Below, in pieces: positions 60,501 to 64,000 of a stretch of DNA of 64,000 nt. Positions within the stretch are counted from its first letter, which is position 1. The number at the start of each line of letters is the position of its first letter. Origin of the DNA: Tethya wilhelma (Eukaryota > Porifera > Demospongiae > Tethyida > Tethyidae); the NCBI GenBank assembly GCA_964030475.1, contig CAXIPT010000010.1, positions 1,731,967 through 1,795,966 of the forward strand. Reading direction: 5' to 3'. The translations under genes were made by a program, and so were the position numbers. Under the pieces are notes generated by a model that saw only the letters and a list, made by a program, of their open reading frames with translations, was not told the DNA's origin and made no database searches.

Positions 60501-60695
60501 ACCGTTGACCGTCGCGGCTCCAAGTACAGTACATGTGGGAGTCGCCACCCCCTGATTTAATTCACACATTTAACTTACATACTCATACAGATCAACATTA
60601 AGGGTGGACAGTCAATTTTTGAAGCACCAAAGCCACTGCCAATTGATACCAATGATGGTTCACCTTCACCACAAGGAGGGAATCCGAGCAGCTAG
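57593..60695 (+). CDS. Proline/arginine-rich protein, four exons
   Basis: Unrecognised protein, 237 aa. Exons: 57593-57734, 57970-58014, 58120-58541, 60591-60695 (stop TAG). All junctions are GT-AG and keep one frame (phases 1, 1, 0). Residues 1-62 are acidic/Ser-Pro; 63-80 has an acidic NVYDLEELLD segment; 80-180 is Pro-rich with three related units built on (M)MRS.YGRPP.PFP; 183-198 is Arg/Gln-rich (MQRRRRRYQQRQCR). No catalytic domain, TM or signal peptide is seen. RNA or SH3/WW binding is possible from composition only. The gene lies between the ~300-base inverted repeats, downstream of and in the same direction as the Helitron frame. The last intron is 2 kb and holds two transposons. Confidence 0.7.
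59098..59876. mobile_element. Element with TTAACCCTTGGCGC ends
   Basis: About 780 bases with inverted 14-base ends TTAACCCTTGGCGC; the right end is followed inward by GGGTTACGGTAGTC and a CAGA run. A truncated relative is at 35508-35759. It lies in the last intron of the proline-rich gene. No coding sequence. Confidence 0.75.
60148..60219. repeat. Short GC-rich-ended hairpin
   Basis: Arms AGGCTCCTCCTTCGC (60148-60162) and GCGAAGGAGGAGCCT (60205-60219) are perfect complements, and pairing extends inward through the A/T stretches around a short loop. Confidence 0.8.
60285..60553. mobile_element. MITE with GTACTTGGAGCCGCGAC ends
   Basis: About 270 bases with long inverted ends of about 45 bases sharing CTGTACTTGGAGCCGCGAC; the interior has repeated TTTTGACC(A/G)TTGAC units. 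Lies just upstream of the last exon of the proline-rich gene. Confidence 0.8.
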
Positions 60696-60847
60696 TAATC
60701 AAGTTAAGAGCCATGCTTTTCTCAGCAGACTCAACTTCTATTGCTTACTAACTCACTAACTGTAACAGTGTTGGATCATATCTATTCTCAAAACTGATTT
60801 CTTGACAAACTGATTTGCTTATTCTGATTTCCAATCTTTAACCATAA

Positions 60848-61149
60848 AATATACAAGTCTGTTACTGACATCATACATAATATAGACACGTAACCTGACA
60901 TATTCCAATCATTTGACCACAATATCAGTCGTGCTCAATAGGTTGAAAGCAAGCGTGCAATTAGAAATCACGTGAATAACGTTAGAACTAGAAAATGCTG
61001 AATCAGTGATCTTATTCATGGGATCTTATTCTACTGATTCAGGGAGGTATACCCACAGTACACGGAGTAAAATGCTGATCAGGCAGAAAAAGATAGCTGA
61101 CTCACCGGAGCCTGAGTACGTATAGTCTCGTGCCCAAACCCCACCCTCG
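60848..61149 (-). repeat. Right ~300-base inverted repeat
   Basis: Reverse complement of 50562-50882, ending CCACCCTCGC. Immediately outside, 61156-61202 is a weaker copy of the same outer end in opposite orientation (GGGTGGAGTCTGGGGACGAG). No target-site duplication is evident at the outer edges. Confidence 0.85.
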
Positions 61150-61686
61150 CGATCGCACAAGCGCGAATGGGTGGAGTCTGGGGACGAGACTAGAGTACGT
61201 ACGCTTATGCACATGGGCGCGCACAGGATGTTGAAAGAGGAAACACGTGATTAAATTACTATGATTAATTGTTAATACTTTGTACATTGTCAAAATATCA
61301 AACAAGGAATGTGGATTTAACAGCCATATCCTTCGGTTATTGTAAGCAATGGCTGCATTTGCTTCAACACTCTCCTTTTGGGCCCGGGCACTCACAATCA
61401 TCATCAGGCTTCCTCAGACAGTAGCAGCACTCTTAGACTAGTAGGAGACCGCAATAAGATATTCAAACTCTGTCCAAAGAGAATCAGTGTAACTTGGGAA
61501 ATCATGAATTTGGGGTCTTTCTACCATATTCTTTTTTTTCGTTTTAATATGCCTCCTTGTTACAGAGTTCATTTAAAAATGCCCATGCGTACTAGCTTTA
61601 TACCATTACTTATGATAATCAAGTTTTTGTAGGCACTCTTTCATGTAGTCTCCACACTGTAGTGTTTAAAAAAGTGAATGAACAAG

Positions 61687-62065
61687 TAATAAAAATTTCA
61701 AAAAATAAGCAGTGTAGGAATGGGCAGTGCAGTAAAAAGTATTGGAACAAGGCATGGTCGCAATTTCGGCACATGACTACTTCATTTTCATTTTTGATCC
61801 CTCATAATTGCTGTAAATACTTCAAAGAATGAGGAATAGTTTGTCAAAACACATAGCCTCGGAATGGTTCAAATTCCCACCAATCTCACATGATCACTCT
61901 CCTAAGCAGCATGATAAACTAAAGCAGACAAAATTACATTACTGGCTAAGCTTGAGCACAAAAAATGAAGTAGTCATGTGCCGAAATTGCGACCATGCCT
62001 TGTTCCAATACTTTTTACTGCACTGCCCATTCCTACACTGCTTATTTTTTTGAAATTTTTATTAT
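61687..62065. repeat. Fold-back element, ~100-base arms
   Basis: Arms 61687-61788 and 61961-62065 are inverted near-copies around a 172-base spacer. They share the AGGAATGGGC motif with the fold-back at 50885-51155. Confidence 0.85.
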
Positions 62066-62396
62066 AGTAATAGTAAAATGATGGAGCTATTATTAGTATG
62101 TACTTATTTATCTAGTTCCTGTTTATCCAAGTATAATTTTGTTAAAGAGCGAGTGAGTGAACAGATTCACTGAGGGTCTCTGCTTATATGTGTGCATAAA
62201 ACAGCCGCAATGTATCTAATGCTATAGTTGGTGTTCATTGTTACGACTATACTTTCAAGCACGATTTCCTATGAAGGTAACGTATACCACTATTCCACAT
62301 AAAAGGTATATAGTTGAGTGCTCTGAAAAATGGTCCGTCACTCCGCTTAACTTAGCTGTTTTTAACATTTGATCAATCTCATATACTTCAGACTCC

Positions 62397-62640
62397 AATG
62401 TTTTTTACTTGTTTGTTCTCATTTTTTCATATCATAAGATTTACTTGCCTTGCTGTCTTATGAAAGTATTCACCTCCTAAGACAAGTTATTCACACAAAA
62501 TAGTTCCAGGCAACTTGTACTAGAATTCCAAATAACGCACACTTTTGTGTGTGGAAAGTCTTCAATTTGAATTCCCCAGTAGCTTATGAATTATACATGA
62601 GTGTAGAAATTAATGGTGGCCATACGGAGAAGGCGTATTC
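62397..62640 (+). repeat. Upstream block of the Helitron frame (copy 2)
   Basis: Second, shorter copy of 51145-51570 in the same orientation, lacking about 160 bases of its middle. No Helitron frame follows; a 107-codon frame at 62613-62936 is of unknown meaning. Confidence 0.7.
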
Positions 62641-64000
62641 AACAATTAGATAGCAAATCTTTAGCACTAACTTTGTCCCAAGTGGAACTCTTGATCTATG
62701 CCAGCAGAGCAGTCTATAGACCCTCCAGCTCTACTAGACAATGTCGGTTAACAGCATATGGGGCAATTGAATTCATTACAACCTCCTTAAAACTAGATTT
62801 TCTTTCTGAAGGACTTTCAAAGAATTGCACTCTGTGGCTCTCATCAAGCATGGTCCGTCCTTACGAGAGCAACAGCTTGGAGACTAGCCTTTCAACAGTA
62901 CAAATGCTTTACAATTTAACTCACACTTCTAAGTAATCTATGACACATCATGTCATGAACTTACTGATTGATCCAAAATGATCACACAATGGTACCCATG
63001 CAATCCCTAGATAAGCTAAAATATCTAAATACTCTAAGCAAGGAAACTAGTGACTCTCCAGCAGAATAACCTCACAACTTACCTTGCAGAAATGTTGACT
63101 GACTCCAGATGACAAACTGATTAACCCAATATTCTCAGCAGTGACCCGCCTCTGGCCAAAACAGGCTACTGAAACAACGCACAAGTCCTTCTCTGTGCAC
63201 TTAGGCCCGGGTCACCTGAAATTTTGCCTGAATTAAAATTCATATCTACAGGATATAAAATACCTTTTGCTAATTTCTTTCCTATACAACAAATTTTTGG
63301 CCTTTCGTTTTCATGTTAGCAAAATTTCAAACAAAAATAATGAATATTCATGTAGATAATGATTGGTCTATAAAACATCTTTAAATATGAATACCTTAGA
63401 AGGTTGCTATGGCAACCAAACATTTTCGGGAGATAACTGTCATTATGAACCTCTATAATCTTGATTGGGGTTACCGCTGATTGTATTGTTGATAAGATAT
63501 AGCCGAGAAAGAGGGAACGGCAGGTGTGCATTATATAGAAAAATCTCTATATCTTTCATCCAGATCAGTATTTCTGAACCCCAATTAAGATTTAGGCATA
63601 TATTGATAAAAAAAATTGTATACAAAAATTGGTTCAACAGGGGAACATTTCCGCCTAATTAATTATTCATTTTTTGCTGATTTGGCAAATATGGAATGGT
63701 CACATGACCAACTTTTGACTTAAAGGATGTTTGAAATATCCCGAAGAATCTATACCTACATTTCCATGGTTACTAATTAGTTAGTATAAAAGTTATGACC
63801 ATTCCAAATATTGATGAGATTATATTCCCAGTACGGTAGTACTGGGTACACAGGAATGGCACGGATGGCCCATTAGCGCAATACAAATATTCACGCGAAT
63901 AACTCTGCAAAAACTGAGCGCTTAGCACTAAAAGGCTTCTTAAGCTACTATTTAGCTCTTTCTCTTTCTAATGAGCCCAAAAACATGGCCTAAAACCATC
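62641..64000. other. End region, mostly unassigned
   Basis: 62613-62936 is an open frame I cannot assign. 63403-63416 is a perfect palindromic RFX-type X-box sequence. 63449-63592 is bounded by an inverted AATCTTGATTGGGGTT / AACCCCAATTAAGATT pair. Nothing else recognised to the window end. Confidence 0.45.

Noticed and set aside
62613..62936. 107-codon open frame after the second Helitron leader
   Set aside because: No family, splice signal or paralogue could be found; kept only as a remark.

Overview
The window is AT-rich eukaryotic DNA with many short exons, GT-AG introns of mostly 80-400 bases, dense small transposons and microsatellites, and a 637-base assembly gap. Gene density, compact introns, an IP3-receptor gene, Helitron relics and lineage-specific tandem families suggest an early-branching animal. 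A demosponge such as Amphimedon is my best guess, but this is inference. Most open reading frames longer than 60 codons are chance or shadow frames; the real genes had to be assembled from splice sites and paralogue comparison. LAYOUT: 1-12.8 kb carries a minus-strand tandem array of a small five-exon, four-transmembrane (4TM) family that I do not recognise: L1 (cut by the window edge), L2, L3 (frameshifted), a one-exon relic, L4 and L5. 15.2-19.8 kb carries two head-to-tail minus-strand genes (G6, G7) of a second 4TM family with a C-terminal Pro/Thr repeat tail; they abut so closely that their reading frames run together. 21.0-27.7 kb is the plus-strand C-terminal channel part of an IP3 receptor, broken by the assembly gap, and its last exon is duplicated at 29.4 kb. 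31.2-33.2 kb is an MGAT4-like (GT54-like) type II membrane glycosyltransferase fused to a C-terminal WSC domain; a second first exon of the same kind lies at 34.8 kb. 35.8-46.0 kb is a plus-strand array of the first 4TM family (an orphan exon 5, R1, R2, R3 pseudogene, R4). Its flanks are inverted copies of the left array, so the two arrays face away from each other across the IP3-receptor/glycosyltransferase block. 46.6-49.4 kb holds a decayed P-element/THAP9-like transposase and a reverse-transcriptase scrap. 50.5-61.2 kb is bounded by inverted repeats of about 300 bases. It holds a disrupted Helitron-type Rep/helicase reading frame and a separate four-exon gene for a proline/arginine-rich protein. 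61.2-64 kb is mostly repeats and fold-back elements. HOW THE PARTS RELATE: the 4TM families, the IP3 receptor and the glycosyltransferase are membrane or secretory-pathway proteins by sequence, but nothing here shows they work together. The strongest unusual signals are a minor-spliceosome (U12-type) donor held at one position in seven 4TM paralogues but replaced by a U2-type donor in two; the in-frame run-on of G7 into G6; a Gly-to-Ser change in the IP3-receptor selectivity filter; the glycosyltransferase-WSC fusion; and the spliced proline-rich gene inside the inverted-repeat-bounded Helitron segment.
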